Assembly (NCBI RefSeq): GCF_016804325.1
Contig: NZ_CP043627.1
Location: 5,067,001 to 5,131,000 of the forward strand
Length of the DNA: 64,000 bases
Source: Methylobacterium aquaticum
GTDB lineage: Bacteria; Pseudomonadota; Alphaproteobacteria; Rhizobiales; Beijerinckiaceae
Direction of reading: 5' to 3'
A model generated the notes under the pieces. It saw only the letters and a program-made list of their open reading frames with translations. It was not told the origin of the DNA and did no database searches. Each line of letters opens with the position of its first letter. The stretch's first letter is position 1. Of the stretch, positions 52,428 to 60,479 are shown piece by piece. Made by a program: the position numbers and the translations under genes.

Positions 52428-53594
52428 TCACTCCCTCCCGAGCACCAGGGTCGCGGCGCCGTGGCGGCTGCCGAGCAGGCCGCCGATCCCGGTCGCGACG
52501 GCGAGGTCGCAATTGTCGACCTGCACGGCCGGATGCGCCTCGCCGCGCAGCTGGCGCACCGCCTCGATCACCTTGGTCATCCCGCCCCGGTTGGCCGGGT
52601 GGTTGTTGCACAGCCCGCCCCCGTCGGTGTTGAACGGCAGCCGCCCGCTCCCCGCGATGAGGTTGCCGTCGGCGACGAAGCGGCCGCCCTGCCCCTTCTC
52701 GCAGAAGCCCAGATCCTCGATCTGCATCAAGACCGTGATGGTGAAGCTGTCGTAGATCGAGGCGTACTTGATGTCGGCGGGCGTCACCCCCGCCTCGGCG
52801 AAGGCGGCCGGGCCGGAGCGGCGCGCCGCCGACCAGGTCAGGTCGACCTCGCCGCCGCGCTGCCCCTTGGCGGATTCTCCCGCGCCCATGACCCGCACCG
52901 GCGGGCGTTTCAGGCTGCGGGCGATCTCGGGCCGCACCACCACCAGGGCGCCGCCGCCGTCGCTGACCACGCAGCAATCGAGGCGGTGGAGCGGATCGGC
53001 GACCACCGGCGAGGCCAGCACGTCCTCCACGCTCACCACGTCGCGCAGCATGGCGTGCGGGTTGTGCCGGGCGTGGTGCGAGGCCGCGACCTTGATCCAG
53101 GCGAGCTGCTCGGGCGTGGTGCCGAATTCGTGCATGTGCCGGCGGGCGCAGAGCGCGTAGAGGTTGACCGTGGTCGGGCCGAAGGGGGCCTCCCAGGGGC
53201 TGTCGGGGGCGTCCGCGATGACCGGCCGCGCCGCCGTGCCGGAATGGCCGGCGCTGCGCGGCCGCCCCGCCAGCGTGATCAGGGCGACGTTGCATTTTCC
53301 CAGGGCGATCGCCTGGGCGGCATGCGCCACGTGGGCGATGTAGGAGGCGCCGCCCAGATCGGTGCTGTCGAGGTGGCGCAGGTCGAGGTTGAGGTAATCG
53401 GCCATCGCCAGCGGGCCGAGGCCGGGCGCGTCCCCGGCGCAGAAATAGCCGTCGACGTCGTCCTTGGTGAGCCCCGCATCGGCGAGGGCGCCGACGGCGA
53501 CCTCGGCGTGGAGCTGGGCCACGGACTTGTCCGGGGCCTTGCGGGTCGGGTGCTCGTAGGCCCCGGCGATGTAGGCGCGTCCGTTGATGCTCAT
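52428..53594 (-). CDS. Ltp/SCP2-type thiolase-fold protein lacking the nucleophilic cysteine
   Basis: A 388-residue thiolase-superfamily protein. Recognisable stretches: INGRAYIAGAYEHPTRKAPD, VVSDGGGALVVV, YASIYDSFTITVLMQIEDLG and LPFNTDGGGLCNNHPANRGG (C-terminal substrate/active-site loops). Where thiolases carry the nucleophile (N-x-C-x-S-G), this reads DLGGASYIAHVAHAAQAI (residues 79-96), with Gly in place of Cys. This matches the Ltp subgroup, which includes the aldolase Ltp2 that works with a DUF35 partner, as encoded two bases downstream. It could act as retro-aldolase or as a thiolase of unusual mechanism. Confidence 0.88.
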   Translation of the reverse strand: MSINGRAYIAGAYEHPTRKAPDKSVAQLHAEVAVGALADAGLTKDDVDGYFCAGDAPGLGPLAMADYLNLDLRHLDSTDLGGASYIAHVAHAAQAIALGKCNVALITLAGRPRSAGHSGTAARPVIADAPDSPWEAPFGPTTVNLYALCARRHMHEFGTTPEQLAWIKVAASHHARHNPHAMLRDVVSVEDVLASPVVADPLHRLDCCVVSDGGGALVVVRPEIARSLKRPPVRVMGAGESAKGQRGGEVDLTWSAARRSGPAAFAEAGVTPADIKYASIYDSFTITVLMQIEDLGFCEKGQGGRFVADGNLIAGSGRLPFNTDGGGLCNNHPANRGGMTKVIEAVRQLRGEAHPAVQVDNCDLAVATGIGGLLGSRHGAATLVLGRE

Positions 53595-53596
53595 GG

Positions 53597-54511
53597 TCAG
53601 ACCGGGTCCCAGGAGAACACGTCGGGGCTGCGGTCGAGGGGCGCGAGGTGACCGCGCAGGGCCGGCAGCGCGTGCGCGGCGATCGTCTCCGGCGTCCAGC
53701 CCTCGGCCCGGTGCACGCCGCGCACCGGGCGCGGGTGGTTGAAGACGAAGAGCTCGTTGTGCCGGGAGGCGAAGATCTGCCCGGTGACGTCCCGCGCCGC
53801 CTCGGAGGCGAGGAAGACCGCGAGCGGCGCGTTCTTCTCCGGTCCCATCGCCTGGAGCTTGGCGACGCGGGCCTTCTGCTCGTCCGTCCCGGCGGGGATC
53901 GCGCTCGTCATCCGGCTCCAGGCGAAGGGAGCGATACAGTTCGAGCGGACGCCGAAGCGGCCCATGTCGAGGGCGATCGACTTCGACAGCGCGGCGACGC
54001 CGAGCTTGGCCGCCGCATAGTTCGCCTGGCCGGTATTGCCGATCAGCCCGGAGGTCGAGGTCATGTGGATGTAGGCGCCGGATTCCTGGCGCCGGAAATG
54101 CTCGGCCGCCGCCCGCGCGACGAAGAAGCTGCCGTTGAGGTGGACGTTGATCACCGAGAGCCACTCGTCCGGCGACATCTTGTGGAAGATCTGGTCGCGC
54201 AGGATCCCGGCATTGTTCACCACGACGTCGATGCGCCCGAAGGCGTCGAGCGCCGTGGCGACGATGCGCTGGGCCGCCGCCCACTCCGCCACCGTCTCGG
54301 TGCTGAGGACCGCCGCGCCCCCGCGCTGCTCGATGATCCGGCAGGTCTGCTCGCCGGGCGTGGCGGAGGTCTCGCCGAGACCGCTCAAGGACGCGCCGAC
54401 GTCGTTGACGACCACCCGGGCGCCGGCGAGCGCCATGGCCAGCGCGATCTCCCGCCCGATGCCGCCGCCCGCCCCGGTGACGAGCGCGACCTTTCCCTCC
54501 AGCATCCCCAT
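53597..54511 (-). CDS. SDR dehydrogenase, HSD17B4/MFE-2-like (3-hydroxyacyl-CoA type)
   Basis: Short-chain dehydrogenase of 304 residues: LVTGAGGGIGREIALAMALA, VVNDVGASLSGLGETS, VNNAGILRDQIFHKMSPDEW, and the catalytic site TSTSGLIGNTGQANYAAAK. The longer C-terminus (FASRHNELFVFNHPRPVRGV, then HRAEGWTPETIA) is typical of relatives of peroxisomal multifunctional enzyme 2. It probably oxidises a 3-hydroxyacyl-CoA in the pathway of this operon. The start MGMLEGK at 54511 has GGGAGGAACC upstream. The stop is two bases from the thiolase start. Confidence 0.9.
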   Translation of the reverse strand: MGMLEGKVALVTGAGGGIGREIALAMALAGARVVVNDVGASLSGLGETSATPGEQTCRIIEQRGGAAVLSTETVAEWAAAQRIVATALDAFGRIDVVVNNAGILRDQIFHKMSPDEWLSVINVHLNGSFFVARAAAEHFRRQESGAYIHMTSTSGLIGNTGQANYAAAKLGVAALSKSIALDMGRFGVRSNCIAPFAWSRMTSAIPAGTDEQKARVAKLQAMGPEKNAPLAVFLASEAARDVTGQIFASRHNELFVFNHPRPVRGVHRAEGWTPETIAAHALPALRGHLAPLDRSPDVFSWDPV

Positions 54512-54530
54512 CGGGTTCCTCCCTGCCCTG

Positions 54531-54593
54531 GAGCATTTTCCGACGAAGTGGATACCGGTTCGTCGTAGAAAATGCGGCAAAATCAAAGGCCTA
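54531..54593 (+). repeat. Dispersed element, family D copy 3, supplying the enoyl-CoA hydratase stop codon
   Basis: GAGCATTTTCCGACGAAGTG then GATACCGGTTCGTCGTAGAA, AATGCGGCAA, AATCAAAGGCCTA. Its inner part is palindromic (TTCCGACGAA / TTCGTCGTAGAA around GTGGATACCGG). The terminal CTA is the TAG stop of the minus-strand enoyl-CoA hydratase gene. It lies inside the operon between that gene and the SDR gene. Confidence 0.85.
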
Positions 54594-55370
54594 ACGCCCC
54601 GTCCAGCGCGGCGGGCGCTTCTCCACGAAGGCGCGCGGGCCCTCGCGGTAATCCTCGGACGACTGGATCCGCGCGCGCGCCGCGGCGCTCGCCGCCTTGA
54701 GCGCGGCCTCGTCCGCGTCCGCGGCGAGGCGGGCGACCGCGAGGCTCTCGCGCACCGCGAGCGGCGCATTGGCGGCGATCGTCAGCGCCAGCGCGACCGC
54801 CTCCTCCCGCGCGAGGCCTGCCGGCACCACCCGGTTGACGAGGCCGAGCGCATGGGCGCGCGGCGCGTCGAGGGGGGCGCCGGTCAGGATCATCTCCAGG
54901 GCGACGGCGCGCGGCAGCGCCCGCGGCAGCCGGTAGAGGCCGCCCGCCGCCGCGATCAGCCCGCGCCGCACCTCCGGCAGGCCAAAGCCGCTCTCCGCGC
55001 CGGCCACGATCAGGTCGCAGGCCAGGGCGATCTCGCAGCCGCCCGCGAGCGCCGGCCCGTCGACCGCGGCGATCCAGGGCTTTGCTCGCCGGGCATAGAC
55101 GAAGCCGGCAAAGCCGCCCTCCGGCGTCCAGAGGTCGTCCGCGCGGCCCGCCGCCACGACCTTGAGGTCGGCGCCGGCGCAGAACACCCCGCAGGGCGCG
55201 CCGGCGAGCACCACCGCGCGGATCGCCGCGTCGGCCTCCGTCTCGGCCAGGGCCGCGGCGAGGCCGCGGGCGAGCGCCGGATCGACGGCGTTGCGGGCCC
55301 GCGGCCGGTTCAGGGTGACGATTGCGACGTGGTCGCCGACGCGCTCGGTCAGGACGGGCGCCTCGTCCAT
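54591..55370 (-). CDS. Enoyl-CoA hydratase/isomerase (crotonase family)
   Basis: A 259-residue crotonase: VAIVTLNRPRARNAVDPALA, the oxyanion-hole segment FCAGADLKVV, GPALAGGCEIALACDLIVAG with the first catalytic Glu, and GLPEVRRGLIAAAGGLYRLP with the second. Both acid/base glutamates are therefore present, as in true hydratases. The ATG overlaps the preceding thiolase-like stop (ATGA). The stop codon lies in a family D repeat, suggesting the element inserted at the 3' end. Confidence 0.93.
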   Translation of the reverse strand: MDEAPVLTERVGDHVAIVTLNRPRARNAVDPALARGLAAALAETEADAAIRAVVLAGAPCGVFCAGADLKVVAAGRADDLWTPEGGFAGFVYARRAKPWIAAVDGPALAGGCEIALACDLIVAGAESGFGLPEVRRGLIAAAGGLYRLPRALPRAVALEMILTGAPLDAPRAHALGLVNRVVPAGLAREEAVALALTIAANAPLAVRESLAVARLAADADEAALKAASAAARARIQSSEDYREGPRAFVEKRPPRWTGR

Positions 55371-56893
55371 CAGGCGATCCTCCACTCGGCGAGCCCGTCC
55401 GGCGCCGGGCTCACCGTTCCGGGAAGGCCGACGGGGGAGCGGTCGAGGTCGGTGAGCGCCGCGAGCGTGGCCCGATCGGCGGCCGGCACCCGCGCAAGCA
55501 GCCGCGCGCCGCCCTGGCGCAGCACCACCACCCCCTTCTGGGGGGCGCCGTCGCGGTCGAACAGCACCGTGTGGGTCTCGATCACCGCACGGCCCGCCTG
55601 CGCCTCGGTGACCGGCGGGACGGCCCCGCGTCGCCGATCCGCCTCGCCCTGGGCCGAGGCGGGCTCGCTGCACGAGGGCAGCGGCCGGCTCGCCAGCACG
55701 AGGGCGTGATGCTTGGTGACGAACTCGCCCTGGCCATAGAGCAGCCCGGCCTCCCCGGGCGCCTCGCGCAGGCGCCGGACCATCGCGCAGGCCGCGTGCG
55801 CCATGTAGCCGTTGAGGGGTGCGCCGAAGAAGGTGAGCCCGCCCGCCACCGTCGGCACCGCCTCGGGCGGCAGGCCGAGGCTGCGCCGCGCCATCTTGGG
55901 CACGCACGGAAAGCAGCTGTAGAGCTCGATCGCCGCGAGGTCCGCCGGCGCGAGGCCGGCCCGGCCGAGCGCTCCGGCGAGCACCGCATCCTGCGCCGGG
56001 GCGTGGTCGAAGGCGTCGCGGGACAGCCAGTCCCGCGGCTCGCTCGCCGCGGCGCCGGGACCGACATGGATCAGCCGGTGCTCGGGCAGGCCGGCGGCGC
56101 GGGCGCGCGCGAGGCTCGCGACGATCACGGCCGCGCCCTGGTTCACCACCGGATTGGCCACCATCAGCTTCGGGTAGGGCCAGGCGATCGGCCGGTTGCC
56201 GGGCGAGGGTTCGGCGATCTCCTCCGGGGGAACCGGGCGGCGCAGCCAGGCGCTGGGATTGGCGGCCGCGACCCGGGACATCGCGGACCAGAGGGCGGCG
56301 GATTCCGCCCGCCCCTCCCGCGGGGTCTGGCCCCAGGCCGCCTGGCAGGCGGTCTCGTAGAGCGGGTAGACGAAGACCGGCTGCGACAGGCCGTGACCCA
56401 GGGCCTGGGGATGCAGGTAGTCGCGCACCCGCGGGTTGGTCCAGGCCGGGTCCGGGGCGGTCCAGGGCGGGAGCGCGTTCCGCTCGGGCCTGAGGCCGGC
56501 GCGGCGCGCCGCAGAGGCGCTGTGCTCCGCCTCGCCGCTGCACAGGGCCGCGACCTCGGCCTCCCCGCGGGCGATCCGCTGCGCCGCCTCGTGCAGGAAG
56601 CGCACGGGCGTCTCGCCGCCGACCGGGCCGTAGGCGAGGCGGGCGGGGCGGTGGCCGATCAGGTCGGCGACGCGGCCAGGCAGGTCGGCGTAGGGCCAGG
56701 ACACCGCGTTGACCACGTCGAGGGAGCCGAGGCGGCCGAGGAAGCCGCCGCCCGCATCGGCATCGGCGCGGCGCAGGGCCTCCGCCATCAGGGCGGCGGG
56801 CTCGGGACCGAGCGGTCCCCGGCCCGGCGCATCCGGCCGATCCGCGACCTCGCCGACACCGACGATGACCGGGATGCGCGCGGGGTCGCTCAC
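55370..56893 (-). CDS. Thiolase-like protein type 1 (TLP1-like) with extra C-terminal domain
   Basis: A 507-residue thiolase-fold protein, longer than ordinary thiolases (about 390). Residues 1-410 are the thiolase region (IPVIVGVGEVADRPDAPGRG, SGEAEHSASAARRAG, ELYSCFPCVPKMARRSLGLP, GGLTFFGAPLNGYMAHAACA, GQGEFVTKHHALVLAS). The last ~85 residues (AVIETHTVLFDRDGAPQKGV, VVLRQGGARLLARVPAADRA) match the additional OB-like domain of TLP1 proteins. At the usual nucleophile site it reads GPVGGETPVRFLHEAAQRI, so no Cys. The GTG at 56893 overlaps the upstream synthetase stop (GTGA). The activity of TLP1 proteins is poorly known; CoA-ester binding is expected. Confidence 0.85.
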   Translation of the reverse strand: MSDPARIPVIVGVGEVADRPDAPGRGPLGPEPAALMAEALRRADADAGGGFLGRLGSLDVVNAVSWPYADLPGRVADLIGHRPARLAYGPVGGETPVRFLHEAAQRIARGEAEVAALCSGEAEHSASAARRAGLRPERNALPPWTAPDPAWTNPRVRDYLHPQALGHGLSQPVFVYPLYETACQAAWGQTPREGRAESAALWSAMSRVAAANPSAWLRRPVPPEEIAEPSPGNRPIAWPYPKLMVANPVVNQGAAVIVASLARARAAGLPEHRLIHVGPGAAASEPRDWLSRDAFDHAPAQDAVLAGALGRAGLAPADLAAIELYSCFPCVPKMARRSLGLPPEAVPTVAGGLTFFGAPLNGYMAHAACAMVRRLREAPGEAGLLYGQGEFVTKHHALVLASRPLPSCSEPASAQGEADRRRGAVPPVTEAQAGRAVIETHTVLFDRDGAPQKGVVVLRQGGARLLARVPAADRATLAALTDLDRSPVGLPGTVSPAPDGLAEWRIA

Positions 56894-58986
56894 GTCGCCG
56901 CTCCAATCTCGATCACCGCGTCGGCCGCGTAGGCGCCGTCGGGCAGCGCGAGGACCGGGTTGAGGTCGATCGCGGCGAGATCCGGCCCGGCCTGCACGGC
57001 CAGCACCGAGAGCCGCGCCAGCATCCGGGCCAGGGCCGCCACGTCGCAGGGCGGGCGGCCGCGGGCGCCGAGCAGCAGGGGCGCGGCCTTGATCGAGCGG
57101 ATCATCGCCTCGGCCACGTCCTCGCCGAAGGGGCAGCGGCGGAACACCACGTCGCGCATCACCTCGACGAAGACGCCGCCGAGGCCGACCATCGCCACCG
57201 GGCCGAAGACGGGGTCGCGGTGGATGCCCATGATGCATTCGACCGCGCCCCTGATCTGGCGCGCCACCAGCACGCCCTCGATCCGGGCCGACGGCGCGTG
57301 GCGGGCGGCGCGATCGAGGAGCGTGGCGTAGGCGCGCCGGACCGAGTCGGCGTCGGCGACGTCGAGGAGCACGCCGCCGATCTCGGTCTTGTGCAGGATG
57401 TCCGGCGACAGGATCTTCATCACCACCGGGAAGCCGAGGGCCTCGGCTGCCGCGACCGCCGCCTCGGCGTCATTGCAGGCGGCCTCCGGCACCGTCGCGA
57501 TGCCGGCGGCCGCGAGCAGGCGCTTGGCCTCGGCCTCGCTCGGCGTCGTCCCGGGCAGCGCGATCGCCGGCATCGTCCCGGGTGCTGCGGGCTCCGCTGC
57601 CGCAAAGCTCGCGCCGAGGCGCCCCATCGCGTCGAGGGCGACCACGGCGCGCGCCGGGTCCTCGTAGAGCAGGTAGCCGTCGGCCTCGTATTCGCGGTTG
57701 CGCTCCTCCGAGGCGAGCACCGAGAGGGCGTAGAGCCGGTCCGGATGGCGCGCCTTGACGGCGTTGAGCTGGGCGCGGATCGCCGGGGCCATGCTCGGGG
57801 CGCCGCCGATCTGGGTGAAGAACGCCAGAATGGACGAATAGCCGCCATCGGCGATCATCGATTCGGTGAAGCGGCCGATCAGCGACAGGTCGTTGAAGGC
57901 CTGGGCGGTGCAGTCGACGGGGTTGCGCGGCGCGGCGATCGGCAGGATCGCCTTGAGGCGCGCCTGCGCCTCCTCCGGCATCGGCGGCATCGGCAGGCCG
58001 ACCGCCTCGGCGGCGTCCGAGATCAGCACCCCGGCCCCGCCCGAGATGGTGATGACCCCGAGAGTGTTCGGCACCGGGTAGATCCGCCGCGTCGCCGCAT
58101 AGGCGATGTCGATCAGCTCCTCCGTCGAGCGGGCCCGGATCGCGCCGTGCTCGGCCAGAACCGCGGAGAAGATCGCGTCGTTACCGGCGATCGAGGCGGT
58201 GTGCGACTGCGCCGCCGCGCTGCCGACCGCGCTGCGGCCGACCTTCATCAGGATGACGGGCTTTCGCGCCCGCCGGGCCTCGGCAAGCGCCTCCGCGAAG
58301 GCCGGCCCGTCCTGCACGCCCTCGACATAGGCCATGATGACGTCGAGGCCGTCGTCCCGGGTCATCCAGCCGATCGCGTCGGCGACCGACAGGTCGGCCT
58401 CGTTGCCGGTGGTGATCAGCATCCCGGTGCCGATGCCCCGGGCCCGGCAGGCGGCGAAGAGGTGGGTGCCGTAGGCGCCCGACTGGCTGGCGATGCCGAT
58501 GCGCCCCGGCAGCGGCAGGCCGCCCTCGAGCGAGGCGGTGAAGATCGGGTAGAAGCCGGCGGCCGCGTTGAACAGGCCGAGGCAGTTGGGCCCCAAGAGC
58601 CGCATCCCGTGCCGCCGCGCCGCCGCGACGAGGGCGTCTTGCGCCGCCACCTCCCCGACCTCGGCGTAGCCCGCCGTGAACATCACGGCAAAGCGCGTGC
58701 CGCGCTCGGCCAGTTCCTCGACCGCCCGGAGCGCCGCCGGTCCCGGCACCGCGACCACCGCGACGTCGGGCACCTGCGGCAAGGCCGCGACGGAGGGGTA
58801 GCTGGCGAGCCCCTGCACCTCGGCGCGGTTGGGGTTCACCGGCAGGATCGCGCCCTGGAAGCCGGCGCGCAGCATGTAGGCGATCGGCCGGCCGCCGATG
58901 CGGGTCGGGTCGGCGGAGGCGCCGATGATCGCGACCGCGCCGGGCCGGACCAGGGAAGCCAGGTCGGCGGGCTCAGTTCCGGACAT
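56890..58986 (-). CDS. Acyl-CoA synthetase (NDP/ADP-forming), fused alpha-beta
   Basis: Converts a carboxylate, CoA and ATP to acyl-CoA with ADP and phosphate. The 698-residue protein has a CoA-binding Rossmann domain (AIIGASADPTRIGGRPIAYM, VPDVAVVAVPGPAALRAVEE), a succinyl-CoA-ligase-like domain (GIASQSGAYGTHLFAACRAR, and SHTASIAGNDAIFSAVLAEH with the phosphohistidine region) and a C-terminal ATP-grasp domain (FPVVMKILSPDILHKTEIGG, VECIMGIHRDPVFGPVAMVG). It is the activating enzyme of this operon. It overlaps the binding-protein gene upstream by 14 bases and the thiolase-like gene downstream by four. Confidence 0.93.
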   Translation of the reverse strand: MSGTEPADLASLVRPGAVAIIGASADPTRIGGRPIAYMLRAGFQGAILPVNPNRAEVQGLASYPSVAALPQVPDVAVVAVPGPAALRAVEELAERGTRFAVMFTAGYAEVGEVAAQDALVAAARRHGMRLLGPNCLGLFNAAAGFYPIFTASLEGGLPLPGRIGIASQSGAYGTHLFAACRARGIGTGMLITTGNEADLSVADAIGWMTRDDGLDVIMAYVEGVQDGPAFAEALAEARRARKPVILMKVGRSAVGSAAAQSHTASIAGNDAIFSAVLAEHGAIRARSTEELIDIAYAATRRIYPVPNTLGVITISGGAGVLISDAAEAVGLPMPPMPEEAQARLKAILPIAAPRNPVDCTAQAFNDLSLIGRFTESMIADGGYSSILAFFTQIGGAPSMAPAIRAQLNAVKARHPDRLYALSVLASEERNREYEADGYLLYEDPARAVVALDAMGRLGASFAAAEPAAPGTMPAIALPGTTPSEAEAKRLLAAAGIATVPEAACNDAEAAVAAAEALGFPVVMKILSPDILHKTEIGGVLLDVADADSVRRAYATLLDRAARHAPSARIEGVLVARQIRGAVECIMGIHRDPVFGPVAMVGLGGVFVEVMRDVVFRRCPFGEDVAEAMIRSIKAAPLLLGARGRPPCDVAALARMLARLSVLAVQAGPDLAAIDLNPVLALPDGAYAADAVIEIGAAT

Positions 58987-60334
58987 ACGGGCATCCGCCT
59001 TCGTTGAGGGGTCGGAAGGCCTCGTCGCCCGGGACCGTGGCGACGAGTTCGTAGAGGTCCCACTTGCCCGTCGACTGGGACGGCTTCTTGAAGCGCATCA
59101 GGTACATGTCGTGGACCATGCGGCCGTCGACCCGGACCTTGCCGCCTTGCGCGAAGAAGTCGTTGACCGGCATGTCGCGCATCTTCGCCATCACGGCGGC
59201 GGACTCGGTGGTGCCGGCGACCTGCACCGCCTTCAGGTAATGGGTCAGCGCCGAGGTCACGCCGGCCTGGTAGGCGGTCGGCATCGCCTTGCGGCGGGCG
59301 TAGAACCGCTCGGCATAGGCGCGGGTCTCCGGCGTGCGGTCCCAGTAGAAGCTGTCGGTGAACAGTGCGCCCTGCACCACCTCGAGGCCCAGCGAGGCCG
59401 AATCGGTCAGCGTCACCTGCAACGCCGCCATGATCTTGTCGGACTGGGACAGGCCGAATTCATGCGCCTGCTTGATCGCGTTGGCGAAGTCGCTGCCGGC
59501 ATTGGCGAGCGCGATCACCTGCGCGGGCGAGGACTGCGCCTGGAGCAGGAAGGACGAGAAGTCGGGATTGCTGAACGGGTGGCGGACCTTGCCGACGATC
59601 CTGCCGCCCGCGGCCTCGACCGCCCGGGCCGCGTCGCGCTCCAGCGCGTGCCCGAAGGCGTAGTCGGCGGTGAGGAAGTACCAGGACTTGGCGCCGCGGG
59701 CGACCAGCGCCTTGGCGGTGGAATTCGACGAGGCGTAGGTGTCGTAGGTCCACTGCACGCTGGTCGGCGAGCACGACTTGCCGGTGAGATCGGACGAGCC
59801 GGCGCCCGAGATCAGGAAGATCTTGTTGCGCTCGCGGGTCACCGCCTGGACCGCGAGCGCAACCGCCGAGTTCACCCCCTCCGCCACCACGTCGACGCCC
59901 TTCGTGTCGATCCAGTTGCGCACGATGGTCGAGGCGATGTCGGGCTTGTTCTGGTGGTCGGCCGAGATGATCTCGATGCGCTTGCCGAGCACCGTCGGGC
60001 CGAAATCCTCGACCGCGATCTGGGCGGCGGCGACCGAGCCCTCGCCGTTGCCCTCGCTGTACTGGCCGCTCATGTCGGTGATGATGCCGATCCGCAGCAC
60101 GTCGGTGTCGGCACGGGCCACCTTGGCGCCGCCGAGGGCGGCCAGCAGGGGCAGCGTCCAGGCCAGGACGAGGCGGGGAACGGCGAGCGATCCTCGTCCC
60201 ACGCCCTCCCGGTCTCCGAACGCAGGCCGCGCCGGCGCGGGGGGGACCGGAGACCGGCGCCGGGACCCGGCCCGCGTCTCGACGAATGCCCGACCGGCGC
60301 GCCACAGGACGCGACTCCACCGCATGCCTGTCAT
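58973..60334 (-). CDS. LivK/urea-type ABC transporter substrate-binding protein
   Basis: Periplasmic binding protein of the branched-chain amino acid type, 453 residues with an unusually long N-terminal lead (about 75 residues, including an Arg-rich segment before a hydrophobic signal LVLAWTLPLLAALGG). The mature part: VLRIGIITDMSGQYSEGNGE, IEIISADHQNKPDIASTIVR, FLISGAGSSDLTGKSCSPTS, WYFLTADYAFGHALERDAAR. The ATG at 60334 has a very good GGGAGGACAC, but a shorter start inside the lead is possible. It leads the acyl-CoA operon, so the ligand is probably the acid degraded by it. No permease or ATPase is in the window. Confidence 0.9.
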   Translation of the reverse strand: MTGMRWSRVLWRAGRAFVETRAGSRRRSPVPPAPARPAFGDREGVGRGSLAVPRLVLAWTLPLLAALGGAKVARADTDVLRIGIITDMSGQYSEGNGEGSVAAAQIAVEDFGPTVLGKRIEIISADHQNKPDIASTIVRNWIDTKGVDVVAEGVNSAVALAVQAVTRERNKIFLISGAGSSDLTGKSCSPTSVQWTYDTYASSNSTAKALVARGAKSWYFLTADYAFGHALERDAARAVEAAGGRIVGKVRHPFSNPDFSSFLLQAQSSPAQVIALANAGSDFANAIKQAHEFGLSQSDKIMAALQVTLTDSASLGLEVVQGALFTDSFYWDRTPETRAYAERFYARRKAMPTAYQAGVTSALTHYLKAVQVAGTTESAAVMAKMRDMPVNDFFAQGGKVRVDGRMVHDMYLMRFKKPSQSTGKWDLYELVATVPGDEAFRPLNEGGCPYVRN

Positions 60335-60393
60335 CGTGTGTCCTCCCTCCGCGTTCGAACCCGTTTCCCGGGCCTCTGCGAAACACCGCTTTT

Positions 60394-60416
60394 ATTCCGT
60401 CGGCTGAATGCTATTC
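60394..60416. promoter_or_regulatory. Candidate IclR operator between divergent operons
   Basis: Inverted repeat GAAT-GCT-ATTC at 60406-60416, with a further ATTC at 60394-60397, in the 145-base region between the minus-strand acyl-CoA operon and the IclR gene. Short IclR-type boxes often look like this; support is position and symmetry only. Confidence 0.3.
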
Positions 60417-60479
60417 TCAACCGTAAACGCTCCGGAGTGCAAGGGGCGACATCGGGACGGGATGCGAGGACGGGCCGAG

